Assembly (NCBI RefSeq): GCF_037975245.1
Contig: NC_092562.1
Coordinates: 18,622,554 to 18,686,553, forward strand
Source of the DNA: Apostichopus japonicus
Taxonomy: Eukaryota; Echinodermata; Holothuroidea; Aspidochirotida; Stichopodidae
Reading direction: 5' to 3'
DNA length: 64,000 nt
The notes below the pieces were generated by a model. The model made no database searches and was not told where the DNA came from. It saw nothing but the letters and a program-made list of their open reading frames with translations. The first letter of the stretch is position 1. Every line of letters starts with the position of its first letter. Below are positions 24,222-37,172 of the stretch, piece after piece. A program made the position numbers and the translations under genes.

Positions 24222-24600
24222 ATGTATAACCTTGTCGCTGACGTAAGTAAATGACAAAAGAACGGATCTCTTTTACCGTTTATTTTCAATATTTTACAGG
24301 GGTAGTTGAACTTTTCGTGACGCAAGGTTAGTGCCTGGGACCTAAACCAAAAAGTTATCGTAAATCTAATAATAGCCGAGTTAGTATAATAAAAGAGTGA
24401 AATGTAATGCCTTACTGCTTTTTAGCAATTTATAACCTTGTCACTGGCGTAGGTTATTGACAAAAGAACAAATCTCTTTTACCGTTTATTTTCAATATTT
24501 TACAGGGTTAGTTAAAATTTTCGTGAGTCAAGGTTAGTACCTGGGACCTAAAACAAAACGTTATCGTAAATTTAATATTAGCCGAGCTGGTATTTAAAAA
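24222..24600. repeat. Tandem pair of orphan BRICHOS-gene upstream modules
   Basis: Two ~200-bp units, starting TATAACCTTGTC at about 24226 and 24431. Each carries a TGACGTAAG-like core followed by TGACAAAAGAAC. The same order of motifs lies immediately upstream of gene B (33278-33310), with continuing similarity for about 130 bp. Copy 2 holds the same pair at 58647-59030. No coding exon follows on either strand, so these are either enhancer-like modules 2.6 kb upstream of gene A or remains of a lost gene copy. Confidence 0.6.
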
Positions 24601-27600
24601 AAAGGAACATAATTTCCTATACCGTTCAATGCTACGTATTCCATGCTAGAATACGAACGAGTATGGACTCACAATTAACACACGTCTGTTTAAAACATAT
24701 ATATCTCATTTATCCACAGTGGTACGAAATAAACATGTTTAATGACATACGCATGTTGTTGAAGCCTTGTAATCAAAGTACGAGTAACCAGATGGTTGTT
24801 ACTTCAAGTACGAGTAACCATAAGCCGCCGCACACAATATAAGACAGAGCCCGACGCGACTCAATTCGACCCTGTCGTAAAATATTTAGTCGTGATGATT
24901 TATAGTATAGAACATTGGTACCATACCACAATTATAGTAGTGTACATCCGCCGGAATAAATATAGTCCTAAATTGACATACTGTAGTTACTTCTTAAATT
25001 GAGGGCACTTTCTGATTCATCATCATTCTTTTTAATGCTTGGATGTTGAAGAGGATGAATAAACTACTGATGGTCTTAAAATCTGGAGGATTGAAGGTGA
25101 TGTATCGCATTTTAGGAAATCCTGGGTGATAGAAGCGAGAGCTGTCAGATGGGTTGGGGTAACTTTGCTAACCGTTGACCTCTTCTGGCTCAAGATCTGA
25201 ACGGTCATCATGGTGGCAAAAAAATGAATGTGTTGTAAAAGCCGAAGCTATAGGCTTTCATATGGTGAGTTGAAGACTTCTATCTATGCTCTAGCGGCCT
25301 AGTCGGAAAGTGACGAATTTGCGTCGGTTTGTGATCAGTCGTATAGTGTACGGTGGGCTGTTTAAAATGATAACACAAATTGTATGGTAATGAGACCAAG
25401 TACTGTGACTTGCAGTGACAGCAATATATTACGTTGCACCTTGTACAAATAATGATGCCACAATGCCATCTTGAACTGATGTCATAATTCTAATTTTAAC
25501 TTTCGTCTCGATTGACTGAACATTAAAAGCTACCACGGAACCGCATACGTATTTTTTACACTAAATTTTAAGTCATTGTGTGGCTAATACCACGGCTTGA
25601 AGTTTTTTATAGCGTAATTAACAATGATAAGTTCCATTGACGTAAGAGGTTGCTCAATTGTACACAGGCAAGAATACCTGTGAGATTCTTGGAAGTTGGC
25701 GATGATATTTAAGATGTGGTGTAAAGTACAACTTGGGTGGACTTTGTAACCTATCGTGACCCCACTGCTTCAGAAAAATATCACCTAAGCTAAAATCGAA
25801 TATTACTACAATAAAGTAAACAGCGATAGGCTACAAATGAAAAAAAAAGTGTCCAATGTGTGTTTGAAGGAAGTCAAAGCTCTTAAAAGTGAGTCCTTTC
25901 CACATATTTGCAGAAGTAACATATTTATAATGGGAATTGGATATTGTTGATTGACGTGGCTGCTTTAACTCTTACTACAATCAGACAAATATTCTGCTTT
26001 ATGTGTAATTCATGTAGAGTAGGATATTAAGTGCTTTCCCTTGGCTACTTTAACAAAAGCATAAATCTTGGTTCAAACATTAATCTTATTGCAGGTTTCC
26101 TTCTTCAATCCAAATACGAAAAGGGTGTGATTGTTTGAATTAATCTCTACGAAAATCAAACACCAAATCCCGGTTTTACTGTGTTATTCTTGAAGTAGGA
26201 TATTGAGTGGTATGACATGGCTGCGTTAACTCTATCAGAGATACAAAACGACTGCGAAGCGACTATTGATTTTGCGAGTGCAAAACGAATATAACCAAAA
26301 GGACACAGTAGGTTTCCATCTTTTCAGACAGGTCTTTGAGATTGTACGATGAGTCCCTCCTCAGTAATGGCATGACGGCTGGTTTAACGCTCAAAGAACC
26401 AACATATGTCCTACTACAGGTTTCCATTTTCAGTTCTTGGAGCTGGAGGTTATGGAAATCAACAAGAAAAATCCTGCTTTGTGCGTGTTATACTAAGAGC
26501 AGGATATTGAGTGCTTTGTACTTTTACCTTGTTATGGCCTGGGTGAATGGGTATGCCAATATGGGGGAGAAGGTGAAGGGCTTGAAGGTTACTCATGATT
26601 AAAACTTCAACATTCATACAAAAGACATTATTCCTCACAAAGTTACTTATAATTGTATAATTGAAGACTTATCAAGTGTCCGGAGGAATACTTGATCAGA
26701 ACATGGTCAGAAACATGCACAAGGCAAATGATTTTGTTTTGTTTATGTCCCATTGAGACGGAACCTTTGTACGTTATTATTTTTAAGCGGTGAATATGAT
26801 GTCCATTCTTCACTTCCCTAAATACATGAACACGTTGGTTCAGCATTCGTGTGTTTCATTAATGGGCAAAATATAAATTAAACAAGTTGTTGAGAAGTTT
26901 GCTGGGAGACGAGAACAGCAGGGCCTTAAACTTTGACCACTTCTGAATTTGATATTCTTGGAATTTTTCACCTTGATGCAAATTACATCAAAGTTGATTA
27001 TCAAGAAAATTTATAATAATTTAACATAGTCATGACCGAATTTCCAAAACTTCAGCAGCTTAAGTTATATTCGATGCAGAAGAAATGTAAAGACTCAAAT
27101 TTTCTGAGTCGTTTTGTTGTTTTATATCTTCTTCTTTTTTTTCTTTTTCTTTTTTTTTTTAATTGTTGTTGTTTATATATCCTTCTTTTGCCTGCGAAAC
27201 CGACACTTGCCTTGAATTGGCTTTCACTAACTGAACACATACAGACTGCAGATGGAAGAAACTAACGTATGCAACACAGATCGGGAGCCTTTTCTACGTC
27301 ATTGGCCTCTTTATGGGATCTTGTTCTGTCCTTGTAAATCAACCAGAGGTGGTGGTGGTACGTATGGGGGGAAGGGGGTGTTACCTGTAACTGTAATGGA
27401 CAGGGGTGGGGCAATCAAAGATAGGATCCTGACCCGAGTGACAACATCTGACGATAAGGACGATACATTGTGACGGAGGTGAGGTATACTGACATTGACC
27501 AGGAGTGCAAGAGCCGACAAGGGGCAAGCCTCTCTTGATCTAGGACCCAAGGGATATTTATTGTTCTCTCCTAGTGATTTCCAAGTACAAATATATATAT

Positions 27601-28743
27601 GTTACTAGGAGGAATTACTCTGAAATGACTTTTGTTCGCCAATCTAAGAGCCGTGGTCATTCCTCAGGCTCAGGACCTGCATGGAATTCTCTGATGGGGG
27701 CTTCTTCGCTGTCACAACATTTAGAATTGTGAAGTGTGAAAAAAGTCTGGCTTGTGTATACACGGGAATTGTTAGCATAGTTTACTACAAAGGGTGAATG
27801 GAATCGTGCGCAATGTGAACAGATTTTGCCGCTGTAATGTCTCTTAAAATAAAACTTTAGCTTGGATGCAAACTCAAGAAAGACATATATAACAACAGAT
27901 ATCAATGAAAATGTTTTTTGGGGAATGTATTATTTTAAGTAGACTCCACCACCTCTTACTATTATCAATTTGATGTTAGACCTAAACCCGCTCATAATTA
28001 TCACTGATTAGATCTTACAAATTTCAAAATTGGGACAAACTTTTCTAAATTAAAGCATATCGAAATTCGTAACTTACCATAAAATTGTGGTTAAAGTTGA
28101 CACGAGTGCAAGAATTTGTGTGTCTTTTGTGATATTTGTGATTGATTGATGATCTAAAGTTAACTTGAGCGAACATTAATTTTCTGAAAATCCAAACACG
28201 CAAAAAGTACAATAACTCATTGTTGATGAACGTATAGTACACAATATGCTCCTTCTGAATATAAGATGTGCACGATCGAAAATTTGATGTTAGAGATGGT
28301 AAAACTAAAATACTCTTTTTACCATTTTCTTTGAGACTTTTGTTCTTTATATTTCACAGCCTAAGATAATAGTTTTAAAGACTTAAAACAACAGCTCTTT
28401 CATTTAGCAGAGTACATGTTCCCATATGTCCACATATGAAAATAAAAGCAGAAAACTTAAGTAAATGTATCATATTCCATCTTATTAGTTACCACCGTTT
28501 TAAGATGTATGAATTTATCATATGTGTTAATCTTATATGAGTCGAAATTCAAGTTTTAGAAATGTTGGCTGGTTAGGTGACAAGAAATATAAATGTTCCT
28601 TCAAAATAGCTAATGTGACTAATAAATCTTAACCACTAATAAATGCTGATATAACTACAAATTAACTAGATATTAACCAAAATTTTAATATAATCGAAAG
28701 ATATGTGGATGTTTTAGGTGCGCTATTACATTCACACTCATCA
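24601..28743. other. Intergenic DNA between B and A; degenerate repeats, no gene
   Basis: Collinear with 59030-63460 in copy 2. Around 25930-26530 there are diverged tandem-like units sharing GGATATTGAGTG and TGACATGGCTGC-type stretches. No exon or domain is recognised. Confidence 0.5.
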
Positions 28744-31700
28744 CTAAAATGTTATTTTAATATGAATACAGACAGTTATCTTTGGCCACCATCCTCGTTT
28801 CGCCAATCCGCTCTCTTGTGGTGTCAGCCAATAGGAATCGCCGTTGGAACACTGGCTTGACACAGCAGGGCTGTTAGTCAACTTGATGTAATCCGCAGGG
28901 ATGAGATCTGATTGGCTAAAGTCGATGAGGTCAACGGTTTCATCAACTGGCACCTACGGGAGACATAGAGAACGCGTTAAATGTCGTTGTGAATTAATCA
29001 TCAGAAAAATACATAAAGAATCGAAGTACATTGTTTAAAAACATTCTTAAATATACGCGTCACACTTGGCCGAATGGAAATTTTATTACATTTTGATGCG
29101 ATTGGTTGAAGATGTAAGCGTATTTTGTCTCAAATTTCTGATAACGTTTTGCTTCTGTTCTTTTCTTTCTACTTTGCTACGTTGTTTTACTCACCAGGTC
29201 TGATCCGGGTTGTATTTCTTGGAAGTAGAAGGGATGAACGTTATCCATATCTTCCATTCCCATGTCAGGAATTTCTTGCAATCGGGTGAAGTAGCAGGTC
29301 GAAGAAGTCTGGTTTTTAATCATCACAATTTCCTGAAATATAAAATAATTCATAAAATGTCATTTAAAGTATGAAGCAGATGTGTGACGCATAAATACAA
29401 TAAAACACATTTTTCCATTGTTGCTTAGTAAATAATATGATAGCCTTTAATCGCCATACAGAGAAATGGAACTTTCTTATTATATATGGCTGGTTTACCG
29501 GAAAAGAACAAAAAGGACGGACATCATATAAATCCGATGACATTAACTGAACGAGTCTCTTAATTCAGGGTCGAGGAGGGGGTAAGGGCAGTCGCTGGCA
29601 TAGAGACCTTGCTAACAAATAATTAAATAACGAAATAAATCATGTTTTGCTGTCAAATATTTCGCCTCTTCTGTTATAATATGTTGAAGTATGGCGTGGC
29701 CAATTCTCTTCATTCTTCAGTAATTGCTTTGGGAAGGTTGGAAGGGAAGTGTGTTATTATAAGACCAAGGTAAAATTGCTCTTCATAATTGGGCTTACCC
29801 TTCCATGATCAAAGATGGCCACAAAACCATCGCCGATACTCTTAATGGTGAGAACGTCACCCTTGGCCGTCATGACTTCGTGATGTTGCACGCCATCACC
29901 CATTTCGAAGGATACACTCTACAAAGAATAAAATACACCATTTGACAACTATCTGCAGAATGTTGCGTTGAATTATATTTTGGGAATCAAATGACTAAAA
30001 TAGAATCCTCATAATTACTGTGACATTTACAACTAACAAGATTCGTCTTCAAGTGTGGAAATATCAAAGTTTAAAAGTTCCTTAATCCATTTTTGTTCAT
30101 TACGTGAATAAACTTTGTTTGTATTTCTGCGATAAAAACATTTTCTCAGTCGTGTGGTATGAAAAGGCATTGAAGGAATAACACTTTTGCTTCTTAGTAC
30201 TTTACATTAGATATGTTACTTAAGAACGACTTAATGCACACAAAAAACAATTATAGTAGCATGTTATAACTCATTGTCCTTATAGATTTCAGATCCATTA
30301 TGATATAAATAGCTGAATAACTTGCAGCTTACATGAAGCGGCCGAATTTTCCAGGTCCGCATAATAATTCAAATAATCAATGGGAAACTATCAGTCTTGT
30401 GATCTCAAGTAACAGACAAACTCGTCACATCCAAAATGATGCTGGATTTGGTAGGCTTCTGTACCCTATTATAATATCGCGTCGAAGGGTAATTATCTTA
30501 CGACGCTAAACAGCCACATGTTCATATTGAAGAAACTGAATGGCTTATTACTCATACTTCACGTCTGATAGCTATCCAGTTCAAAGTGTAAGCTCGCTGT
30601 GCTCTCTTACAAGTTAGAAGACATTTTCAGATGGCAAAAACTGTTTCTGGTACGAGCCGGAAATAATTATGCAGTGCCCACTAAACTATTAAATAATATC
30701 AACTATATGACAACCATTATCGCTTCAGCTTGTACTTACCCGAGTAATGACGATCGGATCTTCTGCTTCGACTTCGTTTGATAAGTTGTTTACAATCGTT
30801 GGTTCTGGTGCTGACAACAACATAAAAAAGACACCAAAGAATCCCACCAGGATGGTCACAACAATGACTGATATGGCCACCACGTACAGCTTGGTCCTAT
30901 CCTTACCCTATCGGATCAAGAAATTTTAAAGCAAATTAACAGCTAAAATAAAAAAAAATGAGTATTTGACAAAGTGACCAACGGAGGTATGAACTATTGA
31001 CAAGCCCTGCTGAAGATTTCTTGATTATTGCAGTATTGTAGTGCGAGTCACAAGTCATAGAAAGTTGCATAATGTATGACGTCATATCAGGATACCCGTT
31101 TCCAACTCGGCAAAATGCAGAGAAGGAAATCGAAGAAACATATTTTAAAAGCATATATAAAACTGTTGACTTCGTTTCGTTAGTATAACCAACACGATTA
31201 ATATCTCCACTGGCGTTTACAATATAAATTCGTCACTTTCAGAGCTTGCCATTATAGAAATTATTCAACTATGGATGCTACCCACCATAACATAGCTGAG
31301 GACTTGCACTATCATTTGATACTTGCTAATTGCCATACCATGACCGTTAAAATGTTGACCTAGAAGAAGAAACGGTTTAGAATGGTCTGTTCATTCAACC
31401 ATATGTCTAAGCAGTCCTCTCCCACGAGTACGAGTAAAATTCCCCTTGATATCAGTATAGGCAGGTTGAGATACGAGTACCTAATCTCGACTAGATTCCG
31501 AGTACGAGTAAAAAATCCACACGAATACAGGTCTCTATGCTAAATTACGAGTACACCATCTCTGCAAAATAGACAACACTTTTGATCTCGTTTGCATTTC
31601 TGTATTTCGTCCCCGCTCCCCAATATTATACATGAATAGCAGCATATTGTCATGGATTCAGTACATTCGATGTTTTTACCTGTTCTGCGAGTAGCTTTAG

Positions 31701-33121
31701 ACAGGAGCGTAATGCTATTTCTCTACTGGATCGGTGTAACAGTGTAGGTGCATTTACTTAGAGCTATTAAAATGAGGAAACAGTTGTTGTAAGTCAGGTT
31801 ATGTTGGCCGTGCATGGATATATCTATCATTAGTCTACCTCCAGTCTCCATTTTAAAATATGTAGAAATGTTTTCAAATATAACATCTCCCTAATAAAAT
31901 ACAGTTTCTCATAGCTGCTGGCGGCGTTTCTCAAGCTTTATGTAACGCCAAAAGGGCAAATGTTGTCGAAGATGACAACTATCTTGATGAAAATGACCAC
32001 TTTCTTGATGATGGACACAAATATTTCGATGATGACTGCTATTATTTTGACACGGATAGCCACTATCTTGATGATGACGACAACCATAACTAAGATCGAT
32101 GTTAACTTGAAGTCGAATTTCTAAATGACAGTATGCAATTCGAATACCGTGCAAATGGAAGGCACATACATATTTGAAAATTTGGAAACTGAGTTTAATG
32201 TATTTTCGAAATTGTAATTCGTACGGACGCCAGAACGGGGAAGAATTATGGTATATCAATACAGTATCATCCATACCATTGTTCTGTTTATTTCCTAAGT
32301 TTCGTCAAATTGGGTAACATTACTCTAAGACCTTTTTGGTCTATTGTAAAATACCCTTTCTACATTAATTTATTAGTAAGAAAATGTGTTGTTGTTATCA
32401 ACAGAACAAAACGAAATGAAGGGGAAAATGTCGCTATCAGTTTAGGACCTGCAGCTCGGATGAACCGCATGCCTCTCAACTAACTAACGATGTTTCTCAG
32501 ATTACTACTCAATTATTTGCTTTAATCTAGTCGCCTGAAAAGACACAATCAGATGATATAATATGATCCCCTAATGACAAGAACAATGAGATACATTTAG
32601 GCATAAGCAAAGTACTAACACTTTGTCATAACATAATATTAATCATTCAAGCTGTATAGCAAATACCGACTTTCTGTGGCTGTGAGTTTAATAGCATTTC
32701 CATGACGGGAATGAAGGATTCGACAAACTGACCTGACAAGGAAATACCTAAATAATGCAATTCATTAACTTTACTTGTCAAGTTGTATGTTAAATATTGA
32801 GTAAACTTGTAACTATTCCAGATTTGAATTTGCATGTGTTGAATATGACACGGATGTCTGAACGACGAAACGTTTCTTAATCGAAAAACATTTATTACTC
32901 GTTATATTTAACGTTCATCCGAGTGGTGGACAAAACAATCTAGAACAGGCTGTGAGTTGGCTTGATCGATTGAATCAAATTTTGAATGAGCGTTGAAATA
33001 GTTATTTGCAATTGAAAACAACAAGAAAATAAGACAAAAGCTTAAGTGATTTCCTTACCTGATACGCAGGAGGTGAATCCATCACCATGGAAAGATCTTT
33101 TCCTCGCATCTCTTGAGCCAT
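28744..33121 (-). CDS. BRICHOS-type type II membrane protein, gene B (5 exons)
   Basis: Exons (coding): 33059-33121, 30740-30907, 29799-29918, 29195-29332, 28744-28953; all phase 0 with GT-AG junctions; 232 residues. It has the same plan as gene A: tail ending SPPAYQ (PPxY), membrane span about 28-53, NLS sequon at N62, BRICHOS-like domain about 78-200 with DGFVAIFDHGR, C130 (STCYF) and C198 (SSQCSNG). ESGLAKR ends at residue 216; the dibasic KR aligns with RIVR of gene A. After it comes a 16-residue C-terminus, GWWPKITVCIHIKITF, cationic and strongly beta-prone with one cysteine. The layout resembles BRICHOS antimicrobial-peptide precursors described in polychaetes; any such activity here is inference. 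It is clearly paralogous to A, and its intron 1 (2.15 kb) is longer. Confidence 0.85.
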
Positions 33122-33224
33122 AGCGATGAAATAACTTGCAGCGGTGTTTGGCACAACTGTATCTCAGTCGAAGAACTGAGTAAGTGTAGCTGGCGCTTAT
33201 TGGGTTCTAGTCACCATCCCAGCT

Positions 33225-33233
33225 CCTTTTATC
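33225..33233 (-). promoter_or_regulatory. TATA-like box of gene B
   Basis: GATAAAAGG on the minus strand about 104 bp upstream of the ATG, in a context shared with a partial duplicate at 33725-33800. Confidence 0.55.
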
Positions 33234-33282
33234 CTTTCTGGGAAGCTTACTTTTCTCTTAAAATCCTAGTTACATGTGTCAC

Positions 33283-33310
33283 TGACGTAAGTGATTAACA
33301 AAGGACCGGA
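33283..33310 (-). promoter_or_regulatory. CRE/ATF-like upstream module of gene B
   Basis: The plus strand reads TGACGTAAG, then ACAAAGGACCGGATC. It lies 50 bp upstream of the TATA-like box, the same spacing as in gene A, although the sequence in between differs. Confidence 0.5.
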
Positions 33311-33724
33311 TCCGTGTTACAATTAGTTTTCAAGATTTTGAAGGTTTTAGTAAGGTTTGATGACGCTGGCCGGGTACCAATATAAACACATTCTATAATA
33401 AAATAAATAATATCAAAATAGCCAGTCTTGTATGTTTGTATCCGACCCTGGTATCTTTATACCATATACTTCTCGGGATGCCCCTGGAAAATTTTCAGGC
33501 AAAAGATCAACCAAAGGTCACCGGTACTATAGACATACAAAACATCTTGTTACTAAATACAGCTGTTATCCGCTACACAAATGGGGGCGTAAACTAGTTT
33601 AAACCGCTTGTCCTTTTGTCGATATGACACCATAAATGAGATATATATAAGAGACATAAATATATTATTATTGATAGCGATTGTGCAAAGGGTTATCGTT
33701 AGAATACGGTAAGAAATTGTAAGC

Positions 33725-33800
33725 GTAGGTGGCATTTATTATGTCCGAGTCACCATCCCAGCTTCTTTTATACTTTCCATTGGAAATTTATTTTTTCCCT
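33725..33800 (-). repeat. Partial duplicate of the gene B core promoter
   Basis: GAGTCACCATCCCAGCTTCT plus TTTATACTTTCC and flanks match 33190-33260 of the gene B promoter, including the TATA-like position. No exon follows, so it is an orphan copy about 500 bp upstream of the functional one. Confidence 0.65.
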
Positions 33801-34399
33801 TTCTAAAGACCCCAAACATTCCCTTTCCCCTTTCTTCAAGTGAAGGTCTGTTTAATCGACCCCAAGGCCACATCGCCTTATTCATCAAACCAGGGTCTGC
33901 CTCTTTGCACCGTACTGTAATGTATTCCTGCTAACCTTCTATTGTTCTATTGCCAACATCAGTGACCTCACTCTAGAACCTATAGAAACTTTAACGTGGA
34001 AGCTTTTATCTTACATCACGAGTCAATTACACGTGTTAAAGCTCGACTGACGATATGCATACATTAGGAAGGATATATTAGCTACAAAGGCTATCAATGC
34101 CATTCATAGTGCAAATATGAATCTTATATGAACCAGGAAACCTGAACTCAGTTCAAAATCAGAGCACTTTATTTAAACATACTGAAGACGGAAGTATTTT
34201 TCATCTATCAGGGGAGCTGTATCTCATACCGCATAATACATATTTTAATGATTCTTCACACGCAAGCCTGAAGATTTGATCAAGTCTAAATATGACATCA
34301 TCGAGCCACATGTGTTTCAATTTGTTAATCTATTCTTACTTTTTGCAATGTTTATTTTTTATAATGTAGATGGGTTTTGCAAATTCTGAATCTAAAATA

Positions 34400-35030
34400 T
34401 TGAAGCTAGGTTGGTTCACTCAAAACAACCCACGAACAAGCACAACTACCTTTTACCAATCAGTTGCCATCCACGTCACTGTACCAGAAATAGTTCGTAC
34501 AGTCAAGCGTTGCGCATTCGACGCATTTGCTCCTCTGAAGTCGATTTTGATTCCCGCACCAAAGAACTGTCACAACACCTCATAAACAGACAGTATTTTC
34601 GGGGTACTATTGAAAATGCCATCAAGAAGGCTAAAAGCAAACCCCGTACCGAAACATTGACTTACAAAACTCGTTAAACCAGTTCCAAAAGGGTACCATT
34701 GGTTACTGAATCCCACCCTGGTCTCCCACCACTGTGGCTAATATCATTCAGAAGAATTTTTACCTACTTCAAAGCACCGAACGCCTGAAATCAGTTTTCT
34801 CAGAACTACCTGTCATCGCATTTCGGGCATCCTTTCAGGATGACACCCCATTAGGGGAAAACAAAACAGAAACTACAGGATCATCGCCCTGTACACAAAA
34901 TTGCAAAACGTGCTTATTGTCGATTCGACTGGGGCCTTTCGGAGCAACCAAACCAAACGCACGTTCCAAATTCGGCATACAATAAACTGCCTATCCAAAA
35001 ATGTCATTTACCTCATCTACTGCATCTACT
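34400..35030 (+). pseudogene. Penelope-like element fragment (between RT and GIY-YIG)
   Basis: Scattered over several frames are pieces of the conserved linker between the RT and GIY-YIG domains: RTKELSQHLINRQYF, then ANIIQKNFYLLQSTERLKSV, then PVIAFR, then RTFQIRHTINCLSKNVIYLI. Multiple frameshifts make it dead. It ends where the GIY-YIG core should start and joins LINE sequence. Confidence 0.65.
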
Positions 35031-35039
35031 CATCTACTT

Positions 35040-35944
35040 TTGACAAAATGTGCGACTATGATATTAACTGTAATCTGACGAAGTGGGTGTTGGACTTTCT
35101 AACAAACAGGATCCAGTGTCTGTAGATTTTCAAGTGACATTGTTACAAACACTGGCGCCCCGCAAGTTTGTGTTATATCACCTGTTCTATTCAACCTTTA
35201 TACTTCTAGCTGTCGTAGCACACAACCTAACACGCATATTGTTAAATTTGCCGACGACACATGCATCTTAGGTCTTATTGGTAAGAATGGTGACGAGGCC
35301 GGGTATAGGCAAGAAATATCCACCTTCAAAAACTGGTGTGATGAAAACAGATTACAACTGTATGTGTCTAAAACAAAGGAGCTCGTCATTGGTTTTCGAC
35401 GTAGTAGGCACCGACTTGAGGGAATGGAGATTGGAAATGAATCAGTAGAACAAGTGCAATCTTATAAATACCTGGGAGTAACCATCACTGATAAATTGGA
35501 GTGGGATGAACATGTAAAAACTGTTCTAGCAAAAACCTAATCAGCGTATGTTCCTATTAAGGAAGCTTAATTCATTCAGACTAGTCACGACTCTCATTTC
35601 TCTGTTCTATAAAGCGGCAATCGAGACCATCATTACATTCTGTTTAGCCGCCTGGGGTGGAAAATACTACTGCTAGAGACATGACCGAGTTAAATAGACT
35701 AGTTTCTAAAGCAAGGAATGTTTGTCGGTCACAGCACCGCAGTTCAATAGATGAGTTGCTTGTCACAGTATCACAGAGAAATATGAAGTCAATCATGTCA
35801 TCCCAACATCCTCTGGGGCATCGGGTAGATTACAGCAATCGAACGGGCAGACCCATTGTCATGAGATGCCGAACTGAGAGATACAGGCGTTCGTTCTTGC
35901 CAAGGGCTATTCTCAATCTTGCCAATGAATTCTGTAGGAAATAG
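35040..35944 (+). pseudogene. CR1/L2-type LINE reverse transcriptase C-terminus, broken
   Basis: Fragments in order: KWVLDFLTNRIQ, a GAPQVCVISPVLFNLYT segment, the catalytic KFADDT (35244-35261), FKNWCDENRLQLYVSKTKEL, VEQVQSYKYLGVTITDKLEW, then the thumb/connection region, and HPLGHR plus RCRTERYRRSFLPRAILNLAN at the end. This order is typical of CR1/L2/Rex-like non-LTR retrotransposons. Stops and frameshifts (around 35120, 35540 and 35670) break it. Confidence 0.8.
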
Positions 35945-36110
35945 GCCAATTTTATGTGTCAGTACATGGACGTAGAAGTCTTAATTTTCCTTTTTAGGAA
36001 TCAGATTTGTATGTATTTTCGATGTATTTATGATTGTTTTATTGTCTATTTTTACTGAGATGTTTTACTTTTATGGTCAATGAAGATTCTTATATCTCTT
36101 TATATTGTAT

Positions 36111-36163
<53 letters not shown>

Positions 36164-36171
36164 CTTTGTAG

Positions 36172-36207
<36 letters not shown>

Positions 36208-36592
36208 CTACAAAGGCTTCCAATACCATTGATGGTGGAAATATGAACCTTATTTGAACCAGGAAACCTGAACTCAGTTCACTGAAAATAAACAACTTGT
36301 GAGTGTTTAACCAAACGAGAGGGGGTCTCAAGTAGTAAAGAAGTTTAACCCCTGATCGACCTCGCGAGAGGTCATGCGGGGGATAATAGATTTGTTATCA
36401 AAGAAAAGACACCTTTTTTTTTTGATAGTCAGTTGTCTTCGTTGAGCCAGGGAATGTTTGATAAGTGAAGTACTGTTACAATAGCATTGAATAGAAAGCC
36501 ATGGGTGTATGAAGGAAAGAACCCGAAGTAAAGGAACAAAGGAGACAAAGAGCCAGTGAGGGAGAGATTTCTATTGAATGGGGTTTCAGTTC

Positions 36593-36949
36593 TTAAAGGG
36601 TGTGAAGACTCCACAAAAGAAACGTCTAATCTGACCTAGTTTCGATTGAGTTGTAACAGATTTGTTAGACACCACCATCGATCCCAGAAAATATTCACTC
36701 AGCTTGCTGCCTTCGGTAATTAAACACTAATGTACAGTCGGTACATACAGCTGCGGTCAATACCCACAGCACAGTGTACAAACGTTACAGCGATGGACAT
36801 CTCAGGTCCAGCTAAAGATAACAGGGTATCACGTTTCATTACTGTCTGCATTTTGTAGCGACAAGTAGAAATCTTTACTTGGAAGCAACGGAAAGTTAAC
36901 TTTTTCAGAGCGCGGCACGCGGTTTGGGGCAAGGCTTCAATGCCTTTAA
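36593..36949 (+). mobile_element. TTAA-flanked MITE, copy M3
   Basis: Ends TTAA-AGGGTGTGAAGACTC and TTAA-AGGCATTGAAG (inverted), with an interior matching copies at 2614 and 8173. No coding capacity. Confidence 0.85.
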
Positions 36950-37172
36950 AGAGATCATGACACGGGCATATGTCACTCATTGAAATGAAATATTTGGACA
37001 ATTTGATAGACAAATATAAAACTTTTTTTGTTAAAAAAACTTATTTTCGTGTAGAAAATATCAAATGAAAAAAAAACGTCCCACCGTTGCTCGAAAAATA
37101 AGCAGTTTAACCTTCAGACTCAATGACGTCATTGCATGAACGATGTTTAGTATGACATACACTGTCTGTACA

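Larger units (their letters stand above)
10733..29332. repeat. Large tandem segmental duplication, copy 1
   Basis: Sequence from about 10733 aligns collinearly with sequence from about 42850, beginning with CTCCACCGTACCAGGACTCT in both. It continues, with insertions and deletions, to gene B exon 4 (29332) against the window end. The offset is about 32.1 kb at the left and 34.7 kb over gene A, because each copy gained its own insertions. The similarity covers introns, intergenic DNA and exons alike. The true right boundary lies beyond the window in copy 2. Confidence 0.9.
34080..36280. repeat. Retroelement debris flanked by ~80-bp direct repeats
   Basis: GCTACAAAGGCT plus AACCAGGAAACCTGAACTCA and the sequence between them occur at 34080-34160 and again at 36206-36275. 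They bracket Penelope-like and LINE fragments and a (TA)n at 36110-36205. Confidence 0.6.

Noticed and set aside
31909-32274. 121-codon frame in intron 1 of gene B
   Set aside because: Overlaps short degenerate repeats (CTTGATGATG type), no domain, opposite to no known exon.
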